From the NCBI GenBank assembly GCA_938005265.1, contig CALLOA010000120.1:1-55687 (forward strand): a stretch of DNA of 55,687 nucleotides, in the 5' to 3' direction. Position 1 is the stretch's first letter; each line of letters opens with the position of its first letter. Under the pieces are notes generated by a model, which was given only the letters and a program-made list of their open reading frames with translations, was not told where the DNA came from and searched no databases. This document shows positions 55,566 to 55,687 of this stretch, piece by piece. A program made the translations under genes and the position numbers. The DNA comes from an uncultured Granulosicoccaceae bacterium. Its GTDB lineage: Bacteria > Pseudomonadota > Gammaproteobacteria > Granulosicoccales > Granulosicoccaceae.

Positions 55566-55687
55566 GCTTTGTTGCCTTTTTGTTGTTTTAACCGAGCCTG
55601 CAAATCAGAAGGCATCGGGCGCATGAACAGGAATCAACCGCTACCTGCTTCTGGAGGCTCTATCGGCAAAGCACGCAGTAAATTTCC
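55566..55687. other. Upstream region of the Kelch gene, right window edge
   Basis: These 122 bases hold the Kelch ribosome-binding site (AAAAAGGC before the ATG) and presumably its promoter. I see no other gene before the window ends. Confidence 0.5.

Overview
The window looks like a chromosomal segment of a marine, heterotrophic gammaproteobacterium with roughly 50% G+C. The evidence is a heterotetrameric sarcosine oxidase operon, a HopJ-family protein, DUF3820 and DUF1840 proteins, a type II (actinobacterial/yeast-like) LeuA, a MaeB-type malic enzyme, and two proteins with GlyGly-CTERM (rhombosortase/type II secretion) tails. A Granulosicoccus- or Arenicellales-like lineage would fit, but that is a guess. 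I see no phage, insertion sequence, CRISPR, rRNA or tRNA.

Layout. (1) 1-15 kb, mixed housekeeping: the 5' part of an Ig/cadherin-like surface protein running off the left edge, a DUF445 membrane protein, a HopJ/DUF6134 pair, a ceramidase-superfamily membrane hydrolase, the overlapping leuA-maeB pair with a leader ORF, a DUF3820 protein, a small membrane protein, a stand-alone receiver protein, an S41 lipoprotein peptidase, a D-lactate dehydrogenase-like flavoprotein and a divergent class III aminotransferase. (2) 15-26.5 kb, galactoside utilisation: an ABC ATPase faces a plus-strand run of GH36 alpha-galactosidase, galK, galT, GH42 beta-galactosidase, sugar-binding protein and two permeases. 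The glycosidases have no signal peptide, so whole galactosides would be imported, hydrolysed in the cytoplasm and passed to the Leloir pathway (galE is not here). A decayed Gfo/Idh/MocA dehydrogenase remnant follows the last permease. (3) 26.9-36.7 kb: two EamA exporters, a YHS protein, an XRE-like regulator, a VIT-VWA surface protein, a glycerophosphodiester phosphodiesterase, a small membrane protein, a sulfotransferase and the 3' remnant of a cadherin/Ig protein. (4) 36.7-44.9 kb: a six-gene minus-strand cluster (HisD/HpsN-like dehydrogenase, SDR, bicupin, MetE-like methyltransferase, molybdopterin oxidoreductase, glutamine synthetase-like ligase) with a good candidate promoter and a terminator-like hairpin. 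This is the best candidate for an undescribed catabolic system. (5) 44.9-48 kb: DUF1840 protein, YdjM-like membrane hydrolase and a modular repeat protein with a peptidoglycan-binding domain. (6) 48-53.4 kb: soxBDAG. (7) 53.6-55.6 kb: a chain of stem-loops and a Kelch/TSP3/GlyGly-CTERM protein.

Short imperfect tandem duplications of 12-17 bp recur in the non-coding gaps. Several genes overlap or abut, which implies translational coupling. All functions are inferred from motifs recognised by eye; no database search was run.
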